Below are positions 1 to 10,605 of a stretch of 64,000 nt of DNA, piece by piece. The stretch's first letter is position 1; the number at the start of each line of letters is the position of its first letter. The stretch lies in NCBI RefSeq assembly GCF_004348315.1, contig NZ_SMKC01000002.1:20651-84650 (forward strand). The letters run 5' to 3'. The notes under the pieces are model-generated. The model was not told where the DNA came from, made no database searches, and saw nothing but the letters and a program-made list of their open reading frames with translations. This DNA comes from Streptomyces sp. 8K308 (GTDB taxonomy: Bacteria; Actinomycetota; Actinomycetes; Streptomycetales; Streptomycetaceae). The position numbers were made by a program, and so were the translations under genes.

Positions 1-341
1 TCCATGGCCTCCTTGTCGGACTCGCCCTCGGCCGCCCCCTGGCAGAGGTAGACGACGGCCGCGTCCGGCTTGACGCCAGCTCTGCCCCCGCTCTCCGCGA
101 GGCAGGCGGCCAACTGCCTCGCGGTCTCCTCCCAGCTCTCGGGGTCGCCTGGGATGCCGGTGCGGATGCGGCCGCCCACCCGGCCACGCGGCCCGTGCAG
201 GGCGACCAGCACGATGGAGTCGTCCGGTTCGAAGCCGAGCAGATAGGGCAGGGCGTCGGCGAGGTCGGCCGGGCCGCGGAGCGTGACCCGGGTGTCGGAG
301 GCGAGGGCGACTTCACGAACGGAATCGGTGTGGTGAGTCAT
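1..341 (-). CDS. DUF4192 domain protein, N-terminal part (runs off the window)
   Basis: The minus-strand frame opens with ATG at 341 and stays open to the window edge, giving about 113 N-terminal residues. The sequence contains LPYLLGFEPDDSIVLVALHG followed by a glycine/arginine-rich turn, which is the typical opening of actinobacterial DUF4192 proteins. The function of this family is unknown. It is divergent from recQ, and the shared upstream region holds two DnaA boxes. No clear Shine-Dalgarno sequence precedes the ATG. The C-terminal part lies outside the window, so length and completeness cannot be judged. Confidence 0.75.
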   Translation of the reverse strand, partial: MTHHTDSVREVALASDTRVTLRGPADLADALPYLLGFEPDDSIVLVALHGPRGRVGGRIRTGIPGDPESWEETARQLAACLAESGGRAGVKPDAAVVYLCQGAAEGESDKEAM

Positions 342-381
342 GCCAGGAGAGTGCCTGGCCCCCGGCGGTGGACGCGGAGAG

Positions 382-390
382 TTATCCACA
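382..390 (+). promoter_or_regulatory. DnaA box (perfect TTATCCACA)
   Basis: The sequence TTATCCACA is an exact match to the strongest E. coli DnaA box and fits the relaxed Streptomyces consensus. It lies in the 140-bp gap between the DUF4192 gene and recQ. A second identical copy lies 49 bp to the right in the same orientation. DnaA binding here is inferred from the match only. Confidence 0.55.
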
Positions 391-430
391 GGACGACGCC
401 GCGGTCAAAGTAGTCGTAAGAATGACCGGT

Positions 431-439
431 TTATCCACA
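431..439 (+). promoter_or_regulatory. DnaA box (perfect TTATCCACA), second copy
   Basis: This is a second exact TTATCCACA, a direct repeat of the box at 382, about 44 bp before the proposed recQ start. In AT-poor DNA such as this, two perfect copies within 60 bp are unlikely by chance. Titration of DnaA or regulation of recQ by DnaA are the obvious hypotheses. Confidence 0.55.
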
Positions 440-482
440 GGCTCGTTGGCGGAGCGTCCCCGGTATCCGCTTGCATGGGGGC

Positions 483-2714
483 ATGCAGCACACATCCACG
501 GAAGCACTCCCGCACTCCGACCCCGGCGGATCCGCCCAGACCGGGCCGGATCCCTCGGCCGGGTCGGCGCTGCGCGCGGCCGCCGACGCCGTGCTGGCCC
601 GCCTGGTCGGGGACGCCACGGGCCGGGCCTCGCTCCGCCCCGACCAGTGGCGGGCCATCGAGGCGCTGGTCGCCGAGCGTCGCCGAGCGCTCGTCGTCCA
701 GCGCACGGGATGGGGCAAGTCCGCGGTGTACTTCGTGGCCACCGCACTGCTGCGCGAGCGCGGCAGCGGTCCGACCGTCATCATCTCACCGCTGCTCGCC
801 CTCATGCGCAACCAGATCGAGGCGGCCGCCAGGGCGGGCATCCGCGCCCGCACCATCAACTCGTCCAACAGCGAGGAGTGGGAGACCGTGCGCGCCGAGG
901 TGACCGCCGGCCAGGTGGACGTGCTGCTGGTGAGCCCGGAGCGGCTCAACAATCCCGGGTTCCGCGACACGGTGCTGCCCGAGCTCGCGGCGAGCACCGG
1001 GCTGCTTGTGGTGGACGAGGCCCACTGCATCTCCGACTGGGGGCACGACTTCCGTCCCGACTACCGTCGGCTGCGCACCATGCTCGCCGAGCTCCCCGCC
1101 GGGGTGCCCGTGCTCGCCACCACGGCCACGGCCAACTCCCGCGTCACCGCGGACGTCGCGGAGCAGCTCGGCACGGCCGGCGACAGCGCGGAGGCCCTGG
1201 TCCTCAGGGGCCCGCTCGACCGGGAGAGCCTGCGGCTCTCGGTGCTGAGGCTGCACGACGCGGCGCACCGACTGGCCTGGCTCGACGGGAACCTGGAGCG
1301 GCTCCCCGGCTCGGGCATCATCTACACGCTCACCGTGGCGGCGGCCGAGGAGGTGACGGCCTATCTCACGGCGTGCGGGCACCGCGTCGCCGCCTACACC
1401 GGCCGCACGGAGAACGCGGACCGGATCGCCGCCGAGGACGACCTGCTGGCCAACCGTGTCAAGGCGCTGGTCGCCACCTCCGCGCTGGGCATGGGATTCG
1501 ACAAGCCCGACCTGGGATTCGTCATCCACCTGGGCTCGCCCTCCTCCCCCATCGCCTACTACCAGCAGGTCGGCCGCGCCGGACGCGGTGTGGAGCAGGC
1601 CGAGGTGCTACTGCTGCCAGGACCTGAGGACGAGGCGATCTGGCGGTACTTCGCCTCGCTCGCCTTCCCCCCGGAGTCGCAGGTGCGGCACACCCTCCAG
1701 GTGCTCGAGGCCGCCGGCCGGCCGATGTCGCTGCCGGCCCTGGAGCCCCAGGTGGAGCTGCGCAGGTCGCGCCTGGAGATGATGCTCAAGGTCCTCGACG
1801 TGGACGGCGCCGTCCGCAGGGAGCCCGGCGGCTGGTCGGCCACCGGCAAGCCCTGGGAGTACGACGCCGAGCGGTACGCGTGGGTGGCGCGCCAGCGGTC
1901 CGCCGAGCAGCAGGCCATGCGCGAGTACGCCACGACCACGGAATGCCGGATGGAGTTCCTGAGGCGCCAGCTCGACGACCCGGAGGCCGCGCCCTGCGGC
2001 CGGTGCGACAACTGCGCGGGGGGCAGGTTCGGAACCGGCGTGACCCAGGCAGCGGTCGAGGCCGCGCGCGGCGAGCTGACCAGGCCGGGGATAACGCTCG
2101 AGCCGCGGCGGATGTGGCCCACGGGGCTGCCCGCGATCGGGCTCGAGCTCAAGGGCCGCATCCCGCCGGGCGAGCAAGCCGAGCCGGGTCGGGCCCTCGG
2201 GCGGCTCTCGGACATCGGCTGGGGGAACCGGCTGCGCCCGCTCCTCGCTCACGGAGCGGAGGACGGCCCGGTGCCCAAGGACGTGTTGGACGCGGTGGTG
2301 GCGGTGCTCGCCGACTGGGCCCGAGGGCCGGGCGGCTGGGTGGTCGGTGGCCCCGACGCCCTGGAGCGGCCGGTGGGCGTGGTCCGCGTCGCCTCCCGCG
2401 CCCGGCCGAGGCTGGTCACGTCGCTGGCCGAGGGCATCGCCGCCGCCGGTCGGATGCCACTCCTCGGCACGGTCCGGCACGCCGAGTCCGCGCCCTGGGC
2501 CCAGCGCAGCAACAGCGGCCGCAGGGTGCTGGAGCTGCACGGCTCTCTGGAGCTGGCCCAGGGCACGGCGGAGGCGATCAGGCAGACCCTGGGGCCGCTG
2601 CTGCTGGTCGACGACTTCGCCGAGTCGGGCTGGACACTGGCGCTCGCCGCACGGCTGCTGCGCGCCGAGGGCGCGGGCCAGGTGCTGCCCCTCGTCCTGG
2701 CGGTGCAGGGATGA
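483..2714 (+). CDS. recQ: RecQ-family ATP-dependent DNA helicase with C-terminal phosphoribosyltransferase-like domain
   Basis: This is a superfamily 2 3'-5' DNA helicase for repair and recombination. Visible motifs are Walker A GWGKSAVYF near residue 80, the DEAH box in VVDEAHCISDWGHDFRP near 177, motif VI QQVGRAGRG, and a zinc-binding CGRCDNC near 505. The region after the zinc motif differs from E. coli RecQ. The last 60 residues contain LLLVDDFAESGWTLA, which resembles the phosphoribosyl-pyrophosphate loop of phosphoribosyltransferases. This fusion is seen in actinobacterial RecQ proteins. Start: ATG 483 was chosen; an in-frame TTG lies at 471. Neither has a convincing Shine-Dalgarno, so the transcript may be nearly leaderless. 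Length is 743 residues. It converges with rnhB, leaving 5 bp between stops. Confidence 0.88.
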   Translation: MQHTSTEALPHSDPGGSAQTGPDPSAGSALRAAADAVLARLVGDATGRASLRPDQWRAIEALVAERRRALVVQRTGWGKSAVYFVATALLRERGSGPTVIISPLLALMRNQIEAAARAGIRARTINSSNSEEWETVRAEVTAGQVDVLLVSPERLNNPGFRDTVLPELAASTGLLVVDEAHCISDWGHDFRPDYRRLRTMLAELPAGVPVLATTATANSRVTADVAEQLGTAGDSAEALVLRGPLDRESLRLSVLRLHDAAHRLAWLDGNLERLPGSGIIYTLTVAAAEEVTAYLTACGHRVAAYTGRTENADRIAAEDDLLANRVKALVATSALGMGFDKPDLGFVIHLGSPSSPIAYYQQVGRAGRGVEQAEVLLLPGPEDEAIWRYFASLAFPPESQVRHTLQVLEAAGRPMSLPALEPQVELRRSRLEMMLKVLDVDGAVRREPGGWSATGKPWEYDAERYAWVARQRSAEQQAMREYATTTECRMEFLRRQLDDPEAAPCGRCDNCAGGRFGTGVTQAAVEAARGELTRPGITLEPRRMWPTGLPAIGLELKGRIPPGEQAEPGRALGRLSDIGWGNRLRPLLAHGAEDGPVPKDVLDAVVAVLADWARGPGGWVVGGPDALERPVGVVRVASRARPRLVTSLAEGIAAAGRMPLLGTVRHAESAPWAQRSNSGRRVLELHGSLELAQGTAEAIRQTLGPLLLVDDFAESGWTLALAARLLRAEGAGQVLPLVLAVQG

Positions 2715-2719
2715 CCGAC

Positions 2720-3424
2720 TCAGAAGATGCCGAGCTGGCCGGCCTCCTCCAGGGTCTGGTCAGCCGCCGCCTCCCCGTGGGAGGGAAGCTTGAGGTGGCG
2801 CCAGCGCGGCAGCGCGTCCATGTAGGCCCAGGAGAGCCGGTGGTGGGGCGTGGGGCCCAGCTCCTCCAGGGCCGCGCGGTGCACAGGCGAGGGGTAGCCG
2901 GCATTGCTGTCGAAGCCGAACTCCGGGTGTTCGGCCCCCAGTTCGACCAGCAACGCGTCCCGCCGCACTTTGGCGATCACCGAGGCCGCGGCCACCGCCA
3001 CGCAGGACTGGTCGCCCTTGATGACCGTGCGCACCTGCCAGGGGGCGCCGAGATAGTCGTGCTTGCCGTCCAGGATCACGGCGTCGGGACGCTCGGGCAG
3101 GCCCTCGAGCGCCCGCACGGCGGCCAGTCGCAGGGCGGCCGTCATGCCCAGCGCGTCGATCTCCCGCGGCGAGGCGTGCCCGAGGGCGTAGGAGGTCACC
3201 CAGTCCGTCAGCACCTCGGCGAGCGCGGTGCGGCGCAGCGGGGTGAGCAGCTTGGAGTCCGTCAGCCCCTCGGGCGGGCGCCGCAGTCCGGTGACGGCCG
3301 CGCACACCGTGACCGGGCCGGCCCAGGCGCCGCGGCCCACCTCGTCGACGCCGGCGACCAGCCGGGCGCCGGTGAGGGCCCGGATGGACCGCTCAACACG
3401 ATGGGTGGGAGGTTCGTACGGCAT
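2720..3424 (-). CDS. rnhB: Ribonuclease HII
   Basis: This enzyme cleaves the RNA strand of RNA-DNA hybrids and single ribonucleotides misincorporated in DNA. The protein has 234 residues. DEVGRG at residues 27-32 carries the first two catalytic acidic residues, followed by the [15 protein letters not shown] and SVIAKVRRD blocks typical of the family. The open frame extends upstream, but ATG 3424 gives the normal family N-terminus ([15 protein letters not shown]). A TAGGGT -10-like element lies just upstream of the start. The gene is convergent with recQ and is followed upstream by a histidine phosphatase on the same strand, 13 bp away, so the two may be co-transcribed. Confidence 0.92.
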   Translation of the reverse strand: MPYEPPTHRVERSIRALTGARLVAGVDEVGRGAWAGPVTVCAAVTGLRRPPEGLTDSKLLTPLRRTALAEVLTDWVTSYALGHASPREIDALGMTAALRLAAVRALEGLPERPDAVILDGKHDYLGAPWQVRTVIKGDQSCVAVAAASVIAKVRRDALLVELGAEHPEFGFDSNAGYPSPVHRAALEELGPTPHHRLSWAYMDALPRWRHLKLPSHGEAAADQTLEEAGQLGIF

Positions 3425-3437
3425 GTCGCGCCCCACC

Positions 3438-4103
3438 CTACGCACACCAGCCCTGGAAGGGCCGCTCGGGTGTGTGCCAGTGCTCGAAGGGCCGGTCGAG
3501 GTGGTAGCGGCGGTCCCGCCCGAGCAGCAGCTCGCGCGTCTCACCGTTCCCTGGGTTGGACAGCGACTCGAACTCGGCGACCGTCCAGTGCAGCCAGCGC
3601 ATGCAGAACAGCCGCATGGTCAGACCATGCGTGACCAGCAGCACGTTCGGCGGATGGTCGGGCTCCTCGAAGCTGCGCCACAGGCTTTCGAGGAAGGCCC
3701 CCACCCGGTCGTAGACGTCGGCCCCCGACTCCCCCTGGGCGAAGCGGTAGAAGAAGTGTCCGTAGGCGTCCCTGGCCCGCTTCTGGCGCAGCACGTCCTG
3801 CCGGTCCTGCCAGTTGCCCCAGTCCTGTTCGCGCAGCCGCGGTTCCTCGCGCACCCGCACCCTGGTCGGGTCGAGGCCGAGCAGTTGGAACGTCTGGTGG
3901 GTGCGGCGGTAGGGCGACACATAGGCCGAGACCCGCTCCGCGCCGAAGATCTCCCGCAGGTGCTCGCCGGCGGTCTTCGCCTGCAGCCGGCCCTTGGCCG
4001 TCAGCTCCAGAGCGTGATCGGGGATGTGCTCGTACACGGAATCGTCATAGTTCCCCTGTGACTCTCCGTGCCGGAGGAGCACGATACGCCGCGGCTGTGC
4101 CAT
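3438..4103 (-). CDS. Histidine phosphatase family protein (phosphoglycerate-mutase-like)
   Basis: The protein has 221 residues. It begins [18 protein letters not shown], and the RHG motif at residues 11-13 provides the catalytic histidine that is transiently phosphorylated. The second conserved histidine is in [12 protein letters not shown]. The substrate cannot be told from sequence: members include phosphoglycerate mutases, alpha-ribazole phosphatases and broad phosphatases. It sits just upstream of rnhB on the same strand. A TAGGGT hexamer 7 bp before the ATG could be a -10 element for a short-leader transcript. Confidence 0.85.
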   Translation of the reverse strand: MAQPRRIVLLRHGESQGNYDDSVYEHIPDHALELTAKGRLQAKTAGEHLREIFGAERVSAYVSPYRRTHQTFQLLGLDPTRVRVREEPRLREQDWGNWQDRQDVLRQKRARDAYGHFFYRFAQGESGADVYDRVGAFLESLWRSFEEPDHPPNVLLVTHGLTMRLFCMRWLHWTVAEFESLSNPGNGETRELLLGRDRRYHLDRPFEHWHTPERPFQGWCA

Positions 4104-4147
4104 GGTGCCACCCTATGCGACGGTCCTCGGCCGCCCGGTCGGCAGCA

Positions 4148-4756
4148 TCAGACCGTCCAGGCCGGCTCCATGTCGATGACGTCCCCGGCGATCGCGGCGA
4201 CATCCGCCCCGATCTGGGCCCGCAGCGCCAGCCGCTCCACCCGCTCCGTGCGGTACTTGGCGCGCTCGGCCGCCGAGTTCCACATCGAGAGCACCAGGAA
4301 CTCGCTCTCCGGCTCGGCCTCCGCGAAGACGCCCCGCAGCATCCCGGGCGACCCGGCCATCGCCGGGTTCCACACCTTCTCCTGCATCAGGGCGAAGTGC
4401 TCGGCCCGCTCCTGGTGCACCCGGCAGTGCGCGACCCGCAACAGGTCGGCGTCCCCGAACATCGGCTCGAAGCCGGTCTTGACATCGAATCGGTACTCGA
4501 AGAGCCGCACCCGCATGTCCTGGTAGGTGCCCGCCTGGCTGGCCGCGAGCCGGTCGTGGGACCTGGCCATGAAGGAGTCGTAGAACGCCCGGCTCTCCCA
4601 AAAGCCGAAGAGATGCACCACGCCCTGGCGGCCACGGCTCCACCCGCCGCCCTGCGCCCGAAACCCCGGCTCACCAAGCAGCCCCGCCCACTTCCGCTGC
4701 CCCCGTTCGAAGCCCACCTTGTCGACCACGGTGCATCGCATCCACCTGACCAGCAC
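4148..4756 (-). CDS. DUF4937 (YdbC-like) protein
   Basis: This is a 202-residue protein of unknown biochemical role. From GTG 4756 it reads MLVRWMRCTV, then a GFRAQGGGWSR block, HLFGFWESRAFYDSFM and a second similar half (LSMWNSAAERAKY). This resembles two antibiotic-monooxygenase-like ferredoxin folds, as in Bacillus YdbC. The frame stays open 63 bp further upstream, but family members start near the RWMRCTV block. A TACGAT hexamer 7 bp before the GTG could be a -10 of a leaderless transcript. The start is therefore inferred. It stands alone between the phosphatase and the NmrA-like gene. Confidence 0.7.
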   Translation of the reverse strand: MLVRWMRCTVVDKVGFERGQRKWAGLLGEPGFRAQGGGWSRGRQGVVHLFGFWESRAFYDSFMARSHDRLAASQAGTYQDMRVRLFEYRFDVKTGFEPMFGDADLLRVAHCRVHQERAEHFALMQEKVWNPAMAGSPGMLRGVFAEAEPESEFLVLSMWNSAAERAKYRTERVERLALRAQIGADVAAIAGDVIDMEPAWTV

Positions 4757-4843
4757 CGCGCCATCGTACGGCCAATCGGGGCGACCCCCCGAACACCGGC
4801 CAAGTCGTCGAGCGTTCACGCGCCGTTCGTCACGACCGGTCCA

Positions 4844-5608
4844 TCAGTGACGAGCCAGGAACTCCTCGAACGACACCCGCCCGTCCGCGTGTTCCGGTGC
4901 CAGCAGCGCCCCCTCCCGCACGGCGCGGAACGACTTGGCCGGCAGCCGCAGCGGCAGCACGGGGCGGTGCAGGCCCTCGGCCCTGACCGCCTCCCTGGTG
5001 AGCTCCTCGGCCGAGCGGATCTCGGGGCCCGCCATGTCCGCCACCCGCCCCGCCGGCTCGCTCGTCGCCAGCTCGGCGAGCCGCCGGCCCACCTCGGCGG
5101 CCTCCACCGGCTGCAGCCGCGCGCCGCCACCCAGCGTGAACACCGCGGGCAGCAGGCGCTGTGCGTGCACGAGACGGGTGATCAGGTTGTGGAACTGGGT
5201 GGCCCGCAGGATCGTCCACGGCAGCCCCGACTCCTCGACGAGCCGCTCGCACTCCAGCTTGGCCCGGTAGTAGGGGAAGGTGGGCACCCGGTCGATCCCG
5301 ACGATCGAGATGTAGACCAGGTGCGGGGTCCCGGCCTCCCGTGCCGCCCCGATCACGCGCCGGGTGGCCGTGATGTCGGACCGGCCGGCGGTCGTGGCGC
5401 AGTGCACGACCACGTCGACGCCGGCCATCGAGGGACCGAGCCCACGGCCGGACTTGAGGTCGCCGGTGAACCACCGCACCGGCAGCCGCTCGCCCTCGTC
5501 GCGGCTCCGGCGGCTGAGGACCCGCACCTCGTGCTCGTCCTCCAGCAGCCGCGCCACCACCTCACGCCCCAGCGTCCCCGTGCCGCCGGTCACCAGGATT
5601 ACGCTCAT
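4844..5608 (-). CDS. NmrA/atypical SDR family NAD(P)-binding protein
   Basis: The protein has 254 residues. The N-terminal Rossmann motif VTGGTGTLGREV (residues 6-17) binds NAD(P). VRWFTGDL and VVVHCATT follow, then YYRAKLECERLVEESGLPWTILRATQFH, which is typical of NmrA-like or complex-I-NDUFA9-like atypical short-chain dehydrogenases. The YxxxK pair is present (YYRAK), so catalytic activity is possible, but the substrate is unknown. The start is ATG 5608, preceded by GGTGGTGCTC. The three codons upstream (GTG, CTC region) belong to the leader. A strong hairpin separates it from nrdJ. Confidence 0.82.
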   Translation of the reverse strand: MSVILVTGGTGTLGREVVARLLEDEHEVRVLSRRSRDEGERLPVRWFTGDLKSGRGLGPSMAGVDVVVHCATTAGRSDITATRRVIGAAREAGTPHLVYISIVGIDRVPTFPYYRAKLECERLVEESGLPWTILRATQFHNLITRLVHAQRLLPAVFTLGGGARLQPVEAAEVGRRLAELATSEPAGRVADMAGPEIRSAEELTREAVRAEGLHRPVLPLRLPAKSFRAVREGALLAPEHADGRVSFEEFLARH

Positions 5609-5685
5609 GAGCACCACCTTCCACCACCCTCATTGTGGTGGGATCACCCGAAGCGCGCACACCGGGAGCCCGGGCACCCCCCCGA

Positions 5686-5733
5686 ACACGCCCGAGGGGG
5701 AGCCGACCGGGGCCGGCTCCCCCTCGGGCGTGT
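5686..5733 (-). terminator. Strong hairpin terminator after nrdJ
   Basis: This is a perfect 19-bp GC-rich inverted repeat with a 10-nt loop, starting 4 bp after the nrdJ stop codon. No long T tract follows, as is usual for Streptomyces terminators. It should end the nrdR-nrdJ transcript before the NmrA-like gene. Confidence 0.8.
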
Positions 5734-5736
5734 GGA

Positions 5737-8634
<2,898 letters not shown>

Positions 8635-8805
8635 TCCGCCTCCCTGTACGGGCATGCGCCCTGGTGCCATCCGGTTCGCACCGGATCGCGCGTTCTGTTC
8701 TGATGACCGGAGCGCGCCCATGCGCTTCGGCCAAGCTCTGTGTGTGTCGTCCGCCCGGACGACGGCCGGCGCGGGTCCCGCCTCGCCGCCGGCGGTGTCG
8801 AGACG

Positions 8806-9321
8806 CTAGCCGGCGGCGGCCGGCCGGCCCTCGGGGAGGGGGGCCGGACCCGTGCTGGTGGGTGGTCGCTCGGGCGCGAAGCCCTCGCGCAGCTCGGCGA
8901 TGGCGGCCTCGAAGTCCTCGAGGGAGTCGAAGGCCCGGTAGACCGAGGCGAAGCGCAGGTACGCGACCAGGTCGAGCTCGCGGAGCGGGCCGAGTATCGC
9001 CAGACCCACGTCATGGGTGGAGAGCTCGGCGCTGCCGGTGGCGCGCACGGCCTCCTCCACCCGCTGGCCGAGCTGGGCCAGCGCGTCCTCCGTGACGGGA
9101 CGCCCCTGGCACGCCTTACGGACGCCGGCGATCACCTTGTCCCGGCTGAAGGGCTCCGTCACGCCGCTGCGCTTGATCACCATCAGCGAGGCCGTCTCCA
9201 CGGTGGTGAACCGCCGCGAGCAGCTCGGGCACTGCCGACGCCGGCGGATCATGGTCCCGTCGTCCGCGGTGCGGCTGTCGACGACGCGACTGTCGGGGTG
9301 CCGGCAGAAGGGGCAGTGCAT
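8806..9321 (-). CDS. nrdR: NrdR transcriptional repressor of ribonucleotide reductases
   Basis: The protein has 171 residues. The N-terminal zinc ribbon is [17 protein letters not shown]...[14 protein letters not shown], with two CxxC pairs. An ATP-cone domain follows ([24 protein letters not shown]), which senses ATP/dATP and switches DNA binding. NrdR represses nrd genes by binding paired 16-bp boxes. Two such boxes, 31 bp apart, lie 170-216 bp upstream of the start. ATG 9321 has GGGAGA as Shine-Dalgarno. It is the first gene of the nrdRJ operon and is divergent from lexA. Confidence 0.96.
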   Translation of the reverse strand: MHCPFCRHPDSRVVDSRTADDGTMIRRRRQCPSCSRRFTTVETASLMVIKRSGVTEPFSRDKVIAGVRKACQGRPVTEDALAQLGQRVEEAVRATGSAELSTHDVGLAILGPLRELDLVAYLRFASVYRAFDSLEDFEAAIAELREGFAPERPPTSTGPAPLPEGRPAAAG

Positions 9322-9490
9322 CGCTTTCTCCCTTCCTCACGGCGCTGACGACTCACGCGGGCCTCGGTCACGGAGCGTGGCCGCCACGGACATGACGGCA
9401 CAACTCCGACACCCCGGAGTCGCGCCGTCAGCGCTCCCCGAGGGACGCTCCCAAGCATAGGCGATTTCGTTCGCCGAGGATGACGCGGGA

Positions 9491-9506
9491 CCACAATTTC
9501 TGGGAT
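9491..9506 (-). promoter_or_regulatory. NrdR box 2 (weaker half)
   Basis: The core CAATTTCTGG matches 7 of 10 core positions of the NrdR consensus (CwAtATaTwG). Its centre is exactly 31 bp from the centre of box 1, the three-helical-turn spacing known for functional NrdR box pairs. The spacing is the main reason for calling it. Confidence 0.6.
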
Positions 9507-9521
9507 CGATCCGACAGCGGA

Positions 9522-9537
9522 CCACTAGATCTAGGGG
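9522..9537 (-). promoter_or_regulatory. NrdR box 1 (palindromic)
   Basis: The perfect palindrome CTAGATCTAG, within a flank CCA...GGG, matches 8 of 10 positions of the NrdR core consensus. It lies about 200 bp upstream of nrdR in the intergenic region. With box 2 it should form the operator for autorepression of nrdR-nrdJ. Confidence 0.75.
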
Positions 9538-9740
9538 TGACTGCGGGTAAGCTGTCAACATCATCGCCGCGCGTGTCGCGGCGGAAGGGACGGGACCGAG
9601 CGGCGGGCCGGGCGCGAGCGGCCGGCGAACGCATGGGAGGCTATCGCATGGCTCGGTTACCGTTCGCGGCCGACCCTGGCCAACGCACGCTCTCTACACC
9701 CGCGCCCTTGATCGCGTCAGCTGATCAGCGATTTTTCACT

Positions 9741-9754
9741 CGAACGTGTGTTTG
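9741..9754. promoter_or_regulatory. LexA box upstream of lexA
   Basis: The sequence CGAACGTGTGTTTG matches the actinobacterial SOS box (CGAAC-N4-GTTCG) except for one arm position (GTTT for GTTC). It lies 64 bp upstream of the lexA start, as expected for autoregulation. Confidence 0.8.
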
Positions 9755-9817
9755 GCGCAACCTTTCGATAGCAACTACCGTTGTCTGACTAGGGAGTACC
9801 ACCGAGAAGGGGCCGAC

Positions 9818-10561
9818 ATGACCACCGCAGCAGACGACGCCATCACCGCAGCTGAGCGCCGCCATGACCGCATCGCGGCGCCCGGGGCCCCACGCTCGAT
9901 GCCCGGCCGACCTCCCGGCATCAGGGCCGACAGCTCCGGCCTCACCGACCGGCAGCGCCGGGTCATCGAGGTCATCCGCGACTCCGTGCAGCGCCGCGGC
10001 TACCCGCCGTCCATGCGGGAGATCGGCCAGGCGGTCGGCCTGTCGAGCACCTCGTCCGTCGCCCACCAGCTGATGGCCCTGGAGCGCAAGGGCTTCCTGC
10101 GGCGCGACCCGCATCGGCCCCGGGCCTACGAGGTGCGTGGTGCCGAGACCCCCGCCCCGCAGGTCGCCGACACGGCGGGCAAGCCGGCGGCCTCCTACGT
10201 GCCGCTGGTCGGCCGGATCGCGGCCGGAGGCCCGATCCTGGCCGAGGAGTCCGTCGAGGACGTGTTCCCGCTGCCCCGGCAGCTGGTCGGCGACGGCGAG
10301 CTGTTCGTGCTCAAGGTGGTCGGGGACTCGATGATCGAGGCCGCGATCTGCGACGGCGACTGGGTCACCGTGCGCCGCCAGCCGGTAGCGGAGAACGGCG
10401 ACATCGTCGCCGCGATGCTGGACGGCGAGGCCACCGTCAAGCGGTTCAAGCGCGAGGACGGCCAGGTCTGGCTGCTCCCGCACAACGCTGCCTACCAGCC
10501 GATCCCCGGCGACGACGCCACCATCCTGGGCAAGGTCGTCGCCGTGATGCGCCGCATCTGA
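9818..10561 (+). CDS. lexA: SOS repressor LexA
   Basis: This is the repressor of the SOS regulon, cleaved when RecA is activated by DNA damage. The protein has 247 residues. It has a disordered N-terminal extension of about 45 residues, then the winged helix [35 protein letters not shown]. The cleavage site is Ala-Gly in RIAAGGP. The catalytic Ser is in GDSMIEAAI and the catalytic Lys in ATVKRFKR. The frame is open 72 bp further upstream, but ATG 9818 has GAGAAGGGG at good spacing and excludes the LexA box region. It is monocistronic and convergent with the dinG-like gene. Confidence 0.96.
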   Translation: MTTAADDAITAAERRHDRIAAPGAPRSMPGRPPGIRADSSGLTDRQRRVIEVIRDSVQRRGYPPSMREIGQAVGLSSTSSVAHQLMALERKGFLRRDPHRPRAYEVRGAETPAPQVADTAGKPAASYVPLVGRIAAGGPILAEESVEDVFPLPRQLVGDGELFVLKVVGDSMIEAAICDGDWVTVRRQPVAENGDIVAAMLDGEATVKRFKREDGQVWLLPHNAAYQPIPGDDATILGKVVAVMRRI

Positions 10562-10605
10562 CCGGCCCCCGCTCGCACCTTCCGGCCCTCGGGCTGCGAC
10601 GCCCG

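Larger units (their letters stand above)
9322..9817. other. 496-bp divergent control region between nrdR and lexA
   Basis: This region holds the two NrdR boxes (9491-9537) and the LexA box (9741-9754), listed separately. The nrdR leader is about 170 nt and has no B12-box, so no cobalamin riboswitch is evident. One short plus-strand frame of 46 codons starts at ATG 9648 behind a GGGAGG, and runs through the LexA box to 9788. I do not call it a gene, because it overlaps the operator and matches nothing I recognise. Confidence 0.6.

Noticed and set aside
9322..9490. Possible cobalamin riboswitch in the nrdRJ leader, expected for a B12-dependent enzyme
   Set aside because: No B12-box or extended riboswitch architecture is visible. 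Only a small 6-bp hairpin was found.
9648..9788. 46-codon frame with a good ribosome site upstream of lexA
   Set aside because: It overlaps the LexA operator, matches nothing recognisable and ends before lexA. It could be a leader peptide, but support is too thin.
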